A stretch of DNA of 64,000 nucleotides. Source: Actinomycetales bacterium. GTDB taxonomy: Bacteria > Actinomycetota > Actinomycetes > Actinomycetales > Microbacteriaceae. The notes under the pieces were generated by a model, which worked only from the letters and a program-made list of their open reading frames with translations, made no database searches and had not been told where the DNA came from. Where the stretch lies: the NCBI GenBank assembly GCA_017308515.1, contig JAFKEN010000009.1, forward strand, positions 1 to 64,000, given 5' to 3'. Each line of letters begins with the position of its first letter. Position 1 is the first letter of the stretch. Position numbers and translations under genes: made by a program. Shown here one piece after another: positions 53,593 through 64,000 of the stretch.

Positions 53593-53607
53593 GGAAGGAG
53601 GGCACCC

Positions 53608-55902
53608 GTGGAGGGTCCCGAGATCAAGTCCGCCGAGGCCGTCCTCGACAACGGCAAGTACGGCACGCGCACCATCCGGTTCGAGACCGGCCGCCTCGCC
53701 CAGCAGGCGCAGGGCGCCGTCGCCGCCTACCTCGACGAGGACACCATGCTGCTGAGCGCGACGAGCGTCAGCAAGCAGCCGCGGGAGGGCTTCGACTTCT
53801 TCCCGCTCACCGTCGACGTCGAGGAGCGGGCCTACGCGGCCGGCAAGATCCCCGGCTCGTTCTTCCGCCGCGAGGGCCGCCCCTCGACCGAGGCGATCCT
53901 CGTCTGCCGCCTCATCGACCGGCCGCTGCGCCCGTCGTTCGCCGACGGCATCCGCAACGAGGTGCAGGTCGTCATCACCGTGCTGTCGATCGCGCCCGAC
54001 GAGTTCTACGACGCCCTCGCCATCAACGCGGCGAGCGCCTCGACCCAGATCTCGGGCCTGCCCTTCAGCGGCCCGATCGCCGGCGTGCGCCTCGCGCTCA
54101 TGTCCGACGGGGCGGGCGGCGGCCAGTGGGTCGCCTTCCCGAAGCACTCGCAGCTCGCCGACGCCGTGTTCGACCTCATGGTCGCCGGCCGCGTCGTCAA
54201 GAACGCGGATGGCAGCGAGGACGTCGCGATCATGATGGTCGAGGCGGAGGCGACGGAGGGATCCTGGAATCTCATCCAGGGCGGCGCCGTCAAGCCCGAC
54301 GAGGCGAAGGTCGCCGAGGGTCTCGAGGCGGCGAAGCCGTTCATCGCCCAGCTCGTCAAGGCGCAGGAGAAGCTCGCGGCCCAGTCGGCCAAGGAGGTGC
54401 AGGCCTACCCGCAGTTCCTCGACTACAGCGACGAGCTGTTCGCGGCGGTCGACGCGTTCGCGCACGACGAGCTCGCGCAGGTGTACCAGATCGCCGACAA
54501 GATCGAGCGCCAGAACGCCGACGACGCCCTCAAGGCGCGCGTCAAGGAGCACGTGGCCGCGAAGGTCGAGGCGGGCGAGCTGCCGGCCGAGTCCAACGGC
54601 CAGGTGAACGCCGCGTACAAGTCGGCCTCCAAGAAGGTCATGCGCGCCCGCGTGCTGAGCGAGGGCATCCGCATCGACGGCCGCGGCCTCACCGACATCC
54701 GGGCGCTCGACGCCGAGGTGCAGGTGATCCCGCGGGTTCACGGCTCGGCGATCTTCCAGCGCGGCGAGACCCAGATCCTGGGCGTCACGACGCTCAACAT
54801 GCTCAAGATGGAGCAGCAGATCGACTCGCTGAACCCCGTCACCAAGAAGCGCTACCTGCACCACTACAACTTCCCGCCCTACTCGACCGGTGAGACCGGT
54901 CGCGTGGGGTCGCCGAAGCGTCGCGAGATCGGGCACGGCTTCCTCGCCGAGCGCGCCCTCGTGCCGGTGCTGCCCAGCCGCGAGGAGTTCCCGTACGCGA
55001 TCCGTCAGGTCTCCGAGGCGCTCGGGTCGAACGGCTCCACCTCGATGGGCTCGGTGTGCGCCTCGACGCTGTCGCTGCTCAACGCGGGTGTGCCGCTGCG
55101 CGCGCCGGTCGCGGGCATCGCGATGGGCCTCATCTCCGACACCGTCGACGGCGAGACCAAGTACGCGGCGCTGACCGACATCCTGGGCGCCGAGGACGCG
55201 CTCGGCGACATGGACTTCAAGGTCGCCGGCACCTCGGAGTTCGTCACGGCCCTGCAGCTCGACACCAAGCTCGACGGCATCCCCGCCTCGGTGCTGGCCG
55301 GTGCCCTGCAGCAGGCGAAGGACGCGCGCACCACGATCCTCGCGGTCATGAACCAGGCGATCGACGCGCCCGACGAGATGGCGCCGACCGCGCCGCGCGT
55401 TATCAGCGTGCAGATCCCGGTCGACAAGATCGGCGAGCTGATCGGCCCCAAGGGCAAGACGATCAACGGCATCCAGGACGACACCGGCGCCGAGATCTCG
55501 ATCGAGGACGACGGCACCGTCTACATCGGCGCGACCGACGGCCCGACGGCGGAGGCGGCGCGTGCCGCGGTGCTCGCGATCGGCAACCCGCTGCAGCCCG
55601 AGATCGGCGAGCGCTACCTCGGCACGGTCGTGAAGATCGCCGCCTTCGGCGCGTTCGTCTCGCTCACCCCCGGCAAGGACGGCCTGCTGCACATCTCCGA
55701 GGTGCGCAAGCTCGCCGGCGGCAAGCGGGTCGAGAACGTCGAGGACGTGCTCGGCGTCGGCCAGAAGATCCAGGTGGAGATCACCAAGATCGACGACCGC
55801 GGCAAGCTCTCGCTCGCCCCCGTGCTCGAGGAGGGTGCGGGCGGCGACGGCGACTCGTCGGCCGCCGCCTCGGAGGGCCCGGAGGCTCCGGCCGAGGGCT
55901 GA
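53608..55902 (+). CDS. pnp: Polyribonucleotide nucleotidyltransferase (PNPase / guanosine pentaphosphate synthetase I)
   Basis: 764 residues: two RNase PH domains (about 12-150 and 340-560) linked by an all-helical domain, then KH ([16 protein letters not shown] near 620) and S1 ([20 protein letters not shown] near 670). The catalytic second core has [23 protein letters not shown]. It degrades RNA with phosphate; actinomycete PNPases can also make pppGpp. GTG 53608 follows GGAAGGAGGG. A terminator hairpin lies 18 bases after the stop. Confidence 0.98.
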   Translation: MEGPEIKSAEAVLDNGKYGTRTIRFETGRLAQQAQGAVAAYLDEDTMLLSATSVSKQPREGFDFFPLTVDVEERAYAAGKIPGSFFRREGRPSTEAILVCRLIDRPLRPSFADGIRNEVQVVITVLSIAPDEFYDALAINAASASTQISGLPFSGPIAGVRLALMSDGAGGGQWVAFPKHSQLADAVFDLMVAGRVVKNADGSEDVAIMMVEAEATEGSWNLIQGGAVKPDEAKVAEGLEAAKPFIAQLVKAQEKLAAQSAKEVQAYPQFLDYSDELFAAVDAFAHDELAQVYQIADKIERQNADDALKARVKEHVAAKVEAGELPAESNGQVNAAYKSASKKVMRARVLSEGIRIDGRGLTDIRALDAEVQVIPRVHGSAIFQRGETQILGVTTLNMLKMEQQIDSLNPVTKKRYLHHYNFPPYSTGETGRVGSPKRREIGHGFLAERALVPVLPSREEFPYAIRQVSEALGSNGSTSMGSVCASTLSLLNAGVPLRAPVAGIAMGLISDTVDGETKYAALTDILGAEDALGDMDFKVAGTSEFVTALQLDTKLDGIPASVLAGALQQAKDARTTILAVMNQAIDAPDEMAPTAPRVISVQIPVDKIGELIGPKGKTINGIQDDTGAEISIEDDGTVYIGATDGPTAEAARAAVLAIGNPLQPEIGERYLGTVVKIAAFGAFVSLTPGKDGLLHISEVRKLAGGKRVENVEDVLGVGQKIQVEITKIDDRGKLSLAPVLEEGAGGDGDSSAAASEGPEAPAEG

Positions 55903-55920
55903 GCCGACCGCTCCACGTTC

Positions 55921-55952
55921 GACGCCCGTCCCGCTCGCGCGGGGCGGGCGTC
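55921..55952 (+). terminator. Terminator of pnp
   Basis: GACGCCCG and CGGGCGTC, an 8-bp stem that continues inward with CCGC/GCGG, 18 bases after the stop. Confidence 0.75.
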
Positions 55953-56019
55953 GTCGCGTTCGGGGGAGGTCGCGGTTCCGGACCCGCGGGCGGCTCGGTC
56001 GGCGCGGCCGCCGCCACCT

Positions 56020-56063
56020 GGCCCACCCCGGCGAGGTCGCCGCCGCGCGGCCCACCCCGGCGA
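56020..56063. repeat. 15-bp direct repeat before the maltodextrin operon
   Basis: GGCCCACCCCGGCGA at 56020-56034 and 56049-56063 (29-bp period), upstream of the operon promoter. Confidence 0.75.
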
Positions 56064-56072
56064 AAGAGCCCC

Positions 56073-56101
56073 TTGCGCGGCCGTCCCGCCTCGTTTAGTG
56101 T
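56073..56101 (+). promoter_or_regulatory. Promoter of the GH13 operon
   Basis: TTGCGC (56073-56078), 17 bases, TAGTGT (56096-56101). The -10 box lies inside the palindromic operator. Confidence 0.45.
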
Positions 56102-56118
56102 ATCGATTAACTAAACGA
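56091..56118. promoter_or_regulatory. 28-bp operator of the GH13 operon
   Basis: TCGTTTAGT (56091-56099) and ACTAAACGA (56110-56118) form a perfect 9-bp inverted repeat around a centre containing ATCGAT. It covers the presumed -10 box. The LacI regulator encoded as last gene of the operon (62360) is the likely ligand-responsive repressor. Confidence 0.7.
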
Positions 56119-56138
56119 CCGGATGGAGCGGCTCGACG

Positions 56139-57926
<1,788 letters not shown>

Positions 57927-57952
57927 GGTCGCAACCACAGCAAGGAGCAACG

Positions 57953-59215
57953 ATGCACCGCACCCCCCTGCGACTCGCCGCCGTCGGCGTCGTCGCCGGT
58001 CTCGCCCTCGCCGGCTGCACGGCCGGTCCCGCGCCCGACGCGCCGGTCGAGGTGACCGTCTGGCACTACTGGGACGGCACCAACGCCGACACCTTCGACG
58101 CGATGGTCGACGAGTTCAACGCGAGCCACGACGACATCGTGGTCTCGACCTCGAACGTGCCCAACGCCGACTTCCTCACCAAGCTGCGCGCCTCGGCGAC
58201 GTCGAAGACGCTGCCCGACGTCGCGATCGGCGACCTCGTCTGGGTGCCGCAGATCGCCCAGATCGGCACCCTCGCCGATCTCTCGGGGATGCTGCCGGCC
58301 GACGTGCTCTCCGACATCAACCCGGCGCTCACCGCCTTCGGCACGATCGGTGGCGAGCAGGTCTCGGTGCCGGTGTCCGCCAACAACCTGGGCTACCTCT
58401 ACAACAAGACCCTCTTCGAGGAGGCCGGGCTCGACCCGAACGACCCCCCGACCACGTGGGAGGAGCTCAAGGCCGACGGCGCGAAGATCGTCGCCGCGAC
58501 CGGGAAGCAGGCCTACGAGCTCTTCACCCAGGCCGGCGACAACGGCGAGGGACTGACCTGGAACTTCCAGGTCAACCTCTGGCAGGCGGGCGGCGAGTTC
58601 CTCACCGCCGACAACTCGGCCGCGGCGTTCAACACGCCCGCGGGTCGCACCGCCCTGCAGTACTGGGTCGACCTGATCGACTCGGGCATCAGCAAGGTCG
58701 GCGCCTGGGGCGAGTTCGGCTCGGGCAACGCCGCCTCGGCGACCGACGGCTCGTGGATGGTCGGCATCTGGGCCCCCGACCCGCCGTTCGACTTCGGCTC
58801 GGGCACCGCGCCCTACCCCGAGGACGGCACCCCCGCCACCAACCTCGGCGGCGAGCAGGCGATGGTCTTCGAGAACAGCGACGAGAAGGCGGCCGCCGCG
58901 GCGGAGTTCCTCTCCTGGTTCCTCGAGCCGGAGCAGGTGCTCTCCTGGTCGGAGACGACCGGCATGCTGCCGGTGACCAACTCGATCGCGACCGGTGACG
59001 AGTACCTGAGCTGGGTCGACGAGAACCAGCCGCTGCTGCGCCCCTACGTCGAGCAGATGGCGGTCGCCCACGCGCGGCCCAACACCCCGCTGTACCCGGC
59101 GATCTCGCTCGCGTTCGCGAAGGAGATCGAGAAGGCCCTCGCCGGCGAGGTGTCGGTCGACGATGCCCTCGCCAACGCGGAATCGGCGGTCAACGCGGTC
59201 ATCGCGAAGGGCTGA
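57953..59215 (+). CDS. ABC maltodextrin-type importer, solute-binding lipoprotein
   Basis: 420 residues, lipobox LAGC with Cys 22. The mature protein (VTVWHYWDGTNADTFDAMVDEFN) is a family-1 sugar-binding protein. ATG 57953 has AAGGAG at ideal distance. It follows GH13 by 26 bases and precedes two permease genes. Maltodextrin specificity is inferred from the flanking GH13 enzymes. Confidence 0.9.
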   Translation: MHRTPLRLAAVGVVAGLALAGCTAGPAPDAPVEVTVWHYWDGTNADTFDAMVDEFNASHDDIVVSTSNVPNADFLTKLRASATSKTLPDVAIGDLVWVPQIAQIGTLADLSGMLPADVLSDINPALTAFGTIGGEQVSVPVSANNLGYLYNKTLFEEAGLDPNDPPTTWEELKADGAKIVAATGKQAYELFTQAGDNGEGLTWNFQVNLWQAGGEFLTADNSAAAFNTPAGRTALQYWVDLIDSGISKVGAWGEFGSGNAASATDGSWMVGIWAPDPPFDFGSGTAPYPEDGTPATNLGGEQAMVFENSDEKAAAAAEFLSWFLEPEQVLSWSETTGMLPVTNSIATGDEYLSWVDENQPLLRPYVEQMAVAHARPNTPLYPAISLAFAKEIEKALAGEVSVDDALANAESAVNAVIAKG

Positions 59216-59221
59216 GCCTTC

Positions 59222-60178
59222 GTGACGAGCCCCGCTCTCGGCGCCCGCCCCGGCGACCTCGGTCGTCGGGGCGGTGCGCCGCGCCGCCCCGGACGGATCG
59301 GGCGCTACCGCACCGAGGACGTGCTGACCGCGGCTCTGTTCCTGCTGCCCGCGTTCGCGGTGCTCGGGGTGTTCGTGCTGTATCCCATCGTCGCCGCCGG
59401 TCACATCTCCCTGACCGACTGGAACGGCTTCGACCCCGTCAAGAACTTCGTCGGGTTCGACAACTACGTGGCGCTGGCCGAGAACGGCGAGTTCTGGAAC
59501 TCGCTGCTCGTGACCGTGGTCTACGCGACCGGGGTGTGCCTGCTGAGCGTCGTGTCGGGTCTCGGGGTCGCGCTGCTGCTCGACGCCCCGATCCGCGGTC
59601 GGGGCCTCTACCGCGGCATCTACTTTCTGCCGGCCGTGACCTCGTCGGTGGCGGTCGCGATCGTCTGGCGCTACCTGCTCGATCCCTCCGGCTACGTCAA
59701 CACCCTTCTCGCCGACCTCGGCATCGAGGGCCCCGACTGGCTGCAGGACCGCTGGCTGGCCCTCGGCGCGCTCACCCTGCTCACGGTGTGGAAGAACGTC
59801 GGGTTCAACGCCGTGCTCTACCTCACCGCGCTGCAGGCCCTGCCCGCGAGCGTGTACGAGGCGGCCGCTCTCGACGGCGCCGGCCCGTGGCAGCGGCTGC
59901 GCGCGATCACGGTGCCCCTGCTGGCGCCGATGACCTTCTTCGTGCTCGTGCAGGCGCTCATCACGAGCTTCCAGGCCTTCGACCTGGTCTACGTCTTCAC
60001 CGAGGGCGGGCCGCGCGGCGGCACCGAGGTGCTCGGCATGCTCATGTACCGCGAGGCCTTCCGCCTCGGCGACTTCGGCGGCGGCACCGCGATCGCCTTC
60101 GTGACGCTCTTCCTCGTGCTCGGCGTGACCCTCGTCAACTGGCGGGTCAGCGGGGCGGGCAGGTCGGCGCTGCGATGA
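59222..60178 (+). CDS. ABC sugar importer, permease (MalF type)
   Basis: 318 residues, six transmembrane segments after a basic 35-residue N-terminus, EAA loop EAAALDGAGPWQRLRAITVPLL at about 216-237. GTG 59222 lies six bases after the lipoprotein stop; the gene overlaps the next permease by ATGA. Confidence 0.9.
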   Translation: MTSPALGARPGDLGRRGGAPRRPGRIGRYRTEDVLTAALFLLPAFAVLGVFVLYPIVAAGHISLTDWNGFDPVKNFVGFDNYVALAENGEFWNSLLVTVVYATGVCLLSVVSGLGVALLLDAPIRGRGLYRGIYFLPAVTSSVAVAIVWRYLLDPSGYVNTLLADLGIEGPDWLQDRWLALGALTLLTVWKNVGFNAVLYLTALQALPASVYEAAALDGAGPWQRLRAITVPLLAPMTFFVLVQALITSFQAFDLVYVFTEGGPRGGTEVLGMLMYREAFRLGDFGGGTAIAFVTLFLVLGVTLVNWRVSGAGRSALR

Positions 60179-60996
60179 GACCTCGCCTCCTTGGCCGGCT
60201 CGCCCGCCACGCCGTGCTCATCGCGGGCGCCGCGGTCGTCGTCGTGCCCTTCCTGTGGATGTTCACCACCTCGCTCCAGACCCGCGCCGAGACCTACACG
60301 AACGACTCGATCCTGCCGACGTCGTGGCACTGGGAGAACTACGTCACCGCGTGGCAGGCGGCGCCGTTCGGGCAGTACTACCTGAACTCGCTCGTGATGG
60401 CGACGGGCATCGTCGCGGGGCATCTCGTGCTCGACGCGCTCGCGGCCTACGCCTTCGCGCGCCTGGACTTCCCGCTCAAGCGCGCGCTGTTCACCGTGCT
60501 GCTCGCGGCGCTCATGGTGCCGACCTTCGTCACGATCATCCCGGCGTACTCGCTCGTGGCCTCGTTCGGCTGGATCGACAGCTACGCCGGCCTGATCGTG
60601 CCGCGCCTCGCGGACGTGTTCGGCATCATCCTGCTGCGGCAGTACTTCTCGACGATCCCGGTCGAGCTGGAGGAGGCGGCGCGCATCGATGGATGCAGCC
60701 GGCTGGGCATCTTCTGGCGCATCGTCGTTCCGCTCGCGCGGCCCGCGTTCGCCACGCTCGCGATCTTCAGCTTCCTCTTCGCGTGGAACGACTTCCTCTG
60801 GCCGTTGCTCGTGACCAACTCCGACGACCTGCGCACGATCCAGATCGGCCTGTCGGCCTTCGTGGGGCGCTACGGCACCTCGTGGAACTACCTCATGGCC
60901 GGCACGCTCACGGCCACCGTGCCGAGCATCGTCGTGTTCATGATCTTCCAGCGCGCCCTCGTGCGCGGCATCGCCATGACCGGGGTGAAGGACTGA
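60175..60996 (+). CDS. ABC sugar importer, permease (MalG type)
   Basis: 273 residues, six transmembrane segments, EAA loop EEAARIDGCSRLGIFWRIVVPL at about 165-186. Overlaps both neighbours (ATGA before, TGATG after). As in the first importer, no ATPase gene is present. Confidence 0.9.
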   Translation: MRPRLLGRLARHAVLIAGAAVVVVPFLWMFTTSLQTRAETYTNDSILPTSWHWENYVTAWQAAPFGQYYLNSLVMATGIVAGHLVLDALAAYAFARLDFPLKRALFTVLLAALMVPTFVTIIPAYSLVASFGWIDSYAGLIVPRLADVFGIILLRQYFSTIPVELEEAARIDGCSRLGIFWRIVVPLARPAFATLAIFSFLFAWNDFLWPLLVTNSDDLRTIQIGLSAFVGRYGTSWNYLMAGTLTATVPSIVVFMIFQRALVRGIAMTGVKD

Positions 60997-62363
60997 TGAC
61001 CGACCCGCAGCACGATCCGATCGCTCACGCGGCGTCGGCCCTCACCACGCCGGACTGGCTCGCGGATGCGGTGTTCTACCAGATCTTCCCGGAGCGCTTC
61101 GCCAACGGGGACGCCTCGATCGACCCGCCCGGGGTCGTGCCGTGGGACGCCGAGCCGACGCGCGACAACTTCTTCGGAGGCGACTTCGCCGGGATCACGG
61201 CGCACCTCGATCACATCGCCGGGCTCGGCGCGAACGCGATCTACCTGACCCCGATCTTCCAGGCCGACACCAACCACCGCTACGACGCGACCGACTACTT
61301 CGCGATCGATCCCCGTCTCGGCGACCTCGAGGCCTTCCGCACCTTCCTCGCCGAGGCGCACGCGCGCGGCATCCGGGTCGTGCTCGACGCGGTCTTCAAC
61401 CACTGCGGCGAGGGCCATCCGGCCTTCCGCGACGTCATGGCCCACGAGGCGTCCTCGCCCTACGTGAACTGGTTCTCGGTGGAGGGCTTCCCGGTCGTGC
61501 AGCACCCGGAGCCCAACTACCGCACCTGCTCGGGCTGCTGGTACCTGCCGAAGTGGAACGCGTACAACCCGGAGGTGCGCGAGCACCACCTGCGGGTCGC
61601 GACGCACTGGCTCGCGGAGGGCATCGACGGCTGGCGGCTCGACGTGCCGTACTTCATCAACCACAGCTTCTGGCGGGAGTTCCGCCGGGTGGTGAAGGAC
61701 GCCGCGCCCGAGGCGTACATCGTGGCGGAGGAGTGGCGCGATCCGCTCGAGTGGCTCGACGGCAGCCTCGCCGACGGCACCATGAACTACACGCTGCGCG
61801 ACGCGGTGCTCGGCTTCACCGCCGACGGCGCGCGCACGGCGCCGGAAGTCGCGGCCACGATGAACGCGCTCGGCGAGCGACTCCCCGCGCCGGCGCGTCG
61901 CGCGATGCTCAACCTGCTCGGCAGCCACGACACCGAGCGGGTGCTGACCCGGCACGGCGGCGATCGGCGGCGGGCGCAGCTCGCCTACGCGCTGCTGTTC
62001 GCCGCGGAGGGCGCGCCGATGGTCTACTACGGCGACGAGGTCGGCCTGCTCGGCGACAACGACCCCGGATGCCGCGGCGCGATGCCCTGGGATGAGAGCC
62101 GGTGGGACCGCGAGCTGCTCGAGGCCGTCCGCGGCTGGGCCCAGTGGCGCGCCTCCGAGCCGGCCGCGCGGCGGGGCCGCGCCGAGTGGTTCGCCGAGGG
62201 CGATGACGTGCTCGGCGTCGTGCGACGGCTGGGGGATCGCGAGGTCGCGGTCGTCGTGAACCGCGGTGCGGAGGCGGCGGTCGCCGACGCGCCGGTGTCC
62301 GACGGGCGCGTCGAGGTGCCCGCCGCCGGTAGCGTCGTGCTGGTGAGAGGACGTCAGGGGTGA
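60996..62363 (+). CDS. GH13 enzyme, neopullulanase/cyclomaltodextrinase-like, without N-terminal domain
   Basis: 455 residues. Nucleophile D216 (GWRLDVPYF), acid/base E245 (VAEEWRD), D312 (LGSHDTERV). The opening WLADAVFYQIFPERFANGD is that of GH13_20-type enzymes, but the CBM34-like N-terminal domain that these need for dimerisation is absent; the protein begins directly at the barrel. Cytoplasmic; probably trims imported maltodextrins together with the first GH13 gene. Overlaps the LacI gene by GTGA. Confidence 0.88.
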   Translation: MTDPQHDPIAHAASALTTPDWLADAVFYQIFPERFANGDASIDPPGVVPWDAEPTRDNFFGGDFAGITAHLDHIAGLGANAIYLTPIFQADTNHRYDATDYFAIDPRLGDLEAFRTFLAEAHARGIRVVLDAVFNHCGEGHPAFRDVMAHEASSPYVNWFSVEGFPVVQHPEPNYRTCSGCWYLPKWNAYNPEVREHHLRVATHWLAEGIDGWRLDVPYFINHSFWREFRRVVKDAAPEAYIVAEEWRDPLEWLDGSLADGTMNYTLRDAVLGFTADGARTAPEVAATMNALGERLPAPARRAMLNLLGSHDTERVLTRHGGDRRRAQLAYALLFAAEGAPMVYYGDEVGLLGDNDPGCRGAMPWDESRWDRELLEAVRGWAQWRASEPAARRGRAEWFAEGDDVLGVVRRLGDREVAVVVNRGAEAAVADAPVSDGRVEVPAAGSVVLVRGRQG

Positions 62364-63409
62364 GAGCGCGGCGCGTGACGATGCAGGACGTCGCCGACGC
62401 CGCCCAGGTGTCGAAGACCGCCGTCTCGCTCGCCTTCAACGACTCCTCGCGCCTGTCGGACGCGACGCTGCGCCACATCCTCGACATCGCCTCGGAGCTC
62501 GGTTACGCGCAGGATCCGGCCGCGCGCATGCTGCGCACCCGCCGCACCAACAGCCTCGGCCTGCTGCTGCCGCAGCAGCTCGACAAGGTGCTCGAGAACC
62601 CGTACTACACGCAGTTCCTGCAGGGCATCGGCCGCACCTGCCACCAGGAGGGCTTCACCCTGCTGCTCGCGCCGCCGCTGCGCGGCTCGATGCTCAAGAG
62701 CATCCCCTATGCCGCGGTCGACGGGTTCATCGTGAGCGGGCTCGAGTTCGACCGGGGCGAGGTGAGCGCGCTTCGGCAGCGGGCGATCCCCTTCGTGCTC
62801 GTCGACAGCGAACCGCAGGAGGGCGTTCCCTCGGTCGAGATCGACGAGTCCGAGGGGATGCGCGAGGTCGTCGCCCACCTGCTGGATCTCGGCCACCGCC
62901 GCATCGGCTTCCTCGCGCTCGAGACCGGGATCGAGGGGGGACCCTCGCAGTGGCACGGCCCGATGAAGCGGCGCATCGAGGGTGCACGGACGGCGCTCGA
63001 GACGGCGGGACTCGACCTGGAGTCGGAGGGCATCCGGGTGCTCGAGGTGCCGTGCACGCGCGAGGGGGGTGTCGCGGGGTTCCGCGAGCTGTGGGGTGCG
63101 GACGAGCGCCCCACCGCCCTCGTCGCCTTCAGCGACATCATCGCCCTGGGAGCGCTCGACGCGGCCCGCGCCGCCGGGGTGGGCGTGCCCACGCAGCTGT
63201 CGATCACGGGGTTCGACGACCTCAGCTCGGCCGCCCTGGCGCGGCCCTCGCTCACCACCGTGCGCCAGCCGATCGAGTCGAAGGGGCGCCTCGCGGCGGA
63301 GTTCCTCGTGGAGTCGATCGCCGCGGGCGGCACCTCGCGGCCGCATCAGCAGCAGCTGCACACCACCCTGCTCGTGCGGGAGTCGAGCGGGCCGCCACCT
63401 GCGGTCTGA
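62360..63409 (+). CDS. LacI family transcriptional regulator of the GH13 operon
   Basis: 349 residues. HTH at residues 8-30 (MQDVADAAQVSKTAVSLAFNDSS), hinge, then the sugar-binding core with VDGFIVSGLEF and ITGFDDLSSAALARPSLTTV. GTG 62360 overlaps the previous stop by four bases, so it is translated with the operon it probably represses through the operator at 56091-56118. Confidence 0.92.
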   Translation: MRARRVTMQDVADAAQVSKTAVSLAFNDSSRLSDATLRHILDIASELGYAQDPAARMLRTRRTNSLGLLLPQQLDKVLENPYYTQFLQGIGRTCHQEGFTLLLAPPLRGSMLKSIPYAAVDGFIVSGLEFDRGEVSALRQRAIPFVLVDSEPQEGVPSVEIDESEGMREVVAHLLDLGHRRIGFLALETGIEGGPSQWHGPMKRRIEGARTALETAGLDLESEGIRVLEVPCTREGGVAGFRELWGADERPTALVAFSDIIALGALDAARAAGVGVPTQLSITGFDDLSSAALARPSLTTVRQPIESKGRLAAEFLVESIAAGGTSRPHQQQLHTTLLVRESSGPPPAV

Positions 63410-63486
63410 GTCGGCGCGGCGTCGCGTGCGGTGCGCACGAGGCCGAGGCCGCGGCCGCTCCGCGGTCGCGAGACCGCGGGCGCCGG

Positions 63487-63984
63487 TCAGCCGGCCGGCG
63501 TCTCGCTCGTGCCGGTGAGGTGGCCGCGGGCGACGACGTGCCCGAACATCAGGAAGCCGAGCATGCCGGGCGTCGCGTCGTCGGGCAGGTCGAGGGCCGG
63601 CACGTCGAGCGCCGAGACCGTGAAGACGTAGCGGTGCGGCCCGTGGCCGGGCGGAGGCCAGGCGCCGCCGTAGTGGGCGGTGCGGGTCTCGTCGGGGAGC
63701 ATCATCGCCCCGGTCGGGAGCAGGCCGGCCGCCGGGTCGCCGGCGTTCGCCGGCAGCTCGGTCAGATCCGCGGGAAGGCCGTGCACGGCCCAGTGCCACC
63801 AGCCGCTGCCGGTCGGGGCGTCGGGGTCGTAGCACGTCACGACGAGGCTCCGCGCCGGGGGTGGGGCGGGGCTCCACGCGAGGGCGGGCGAGCGGTCGGC
63901 GCCGCCCGCGCCGCTCGCACGGGCCGTGACGGGCAGCGGATCGCCCTCGCCGAAGTCCGGACTCGTCACCTCGAGAGACGGCAC
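63487..63984 (-). CDS. YbhB/YbcL family Raf kinase inhibitor-like protein (start may lie beyond the window)
   Basis: 165 residues to the GTG at 63984, PEBP fold. Conserved parts: CYDPDAPTGSGWWHWAVHGLP and YGGAWPPPGHGPHRYVFTVSAL, which line the ligand pocket, and HVVARGHLTGT at the end. The reading frame stays open to the window edge and GTG 63984 has GGAG directly against it, so the true start may be further upstream. Role in bacteria not established. Confidence 0.85.
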   Translation of the reverse strand: MPSLEVTSPDFGEGDPLPVTARASGAGGADRSPALAWSPAPPPARSLVVTCYDPDAPTGSGWWHWAVHGLPADLTELPANAGDPAAGLLPTGAMMLPDETRTAHYGGAWPPPGHGPHRYVFTVSALDVPALDLPDDATPGMLGFLMFGHVVARGHLTGTSETPAG

Positions 63985-64000
63985 CTCCGGCAGGCGCCAG

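Larger units (their letters stand above)
53233..53607 (+). promoter_or_regulatory. Divergent promoter region and long leader of pnp
   Basis: 375 bases without a gene. TAGCAT (53348-53353) is a possible -10 box, which would give a leader of about 248 bases; TTGACC at 53500-53505 could be the -35 of a second, closer promoter, but its -10 is poor. The leader ends in a hairpin directly before the ribosome site (see 53575). Confidence 0.5.

Overview
The window is chromosomal DNA from a very G+C-rich actinomycete, most likely a member of the Microbacteriaceae. This rests on gene content (a homodimeric aceE followed by a PucR-type regulator and fabD-fabH-acpP-fabF, DUF3145, DUF1684, DUF2510 proteins, Pol-PE-Lig type LigD with Ku, a mycothiol-type maleylpyruvate isomerase fold, a DEAD/DEAH helicase of the DUF3516 kind) and on promoter style: at least 22 genes have a TANNNT-like -10 box only 6-7 nt before the start codon, which implies leaderless mRNAs. 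No lineage call was checked against a database. No rRNA, tRNA or CRISPR array was seen.

Layout. 1-150: left part of an IS481-type element, cut by the window edge, abutting the stop of an F420-type (LLM) oxidoreductase. 1087-2361: 23S rRNA methyltransferase gene with a shifted C-terminal frame. 2385-11291: an arabinofuranoside utilisation locus (LacI regulator; lipoprotein-permease-permease importer; GH1-like, GH51 and, convergent, GH127 glycosidases) tied together by operators with the core TACAWCGWTGTA. 11411-17878: mixed housekeeping genes (DinB/MDMPI fold, DUF1684, GNAT, a PolA-like polymerase, DUF3145, thioredoxin plus CcdA). 18004-25641: aceE and type II fatty-acid synthesis on the minus strand; fabD is broken here by a small deletion with frameshift. 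25907-35663: peroxiredoxin, phosphatase, two DUF2510 membrane proteins, helicase, aspartase, CPBP-like membrane protein. 35812-39281: divergent ligD and ku (non-homologous end joining), then a Rho-N/DUF7218 protein, an SDR, DUF6328 and an Ada-AlkA repair fusion. 42818-53232: a GlcD-type flavoprotein, small membrane proteins, PrsW-type and MarP-type proteases, rpsO, dienelactone hydrolase, a potassium channel, thioredoxin and DedA. 53608-55902: pnp with a long leader. 56139-63409: a second sugar operon, probably maltodextrin (GH13, lipoprotein, two permeases, GH13, LacI) behind a 28-bp operator. 63487-63984: a YbhB-type protein at the right edge.

The two sugar loci have the same logic: a LacI repressor, an importer with no ATPase gene (so presumably a shared MsmK-type ATPase elsewhere), and cytoplasmic glycosidases that finish the imported oligosaccharide. 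The most interesting observations are the paired operators and the GH51+GH127 combination, the fabD and rlmC frame breaks, the widespread leaderless promoters, short tandem duplications that repeatedly sit at or just after stop codons, and two long hairpins between convergent genes.
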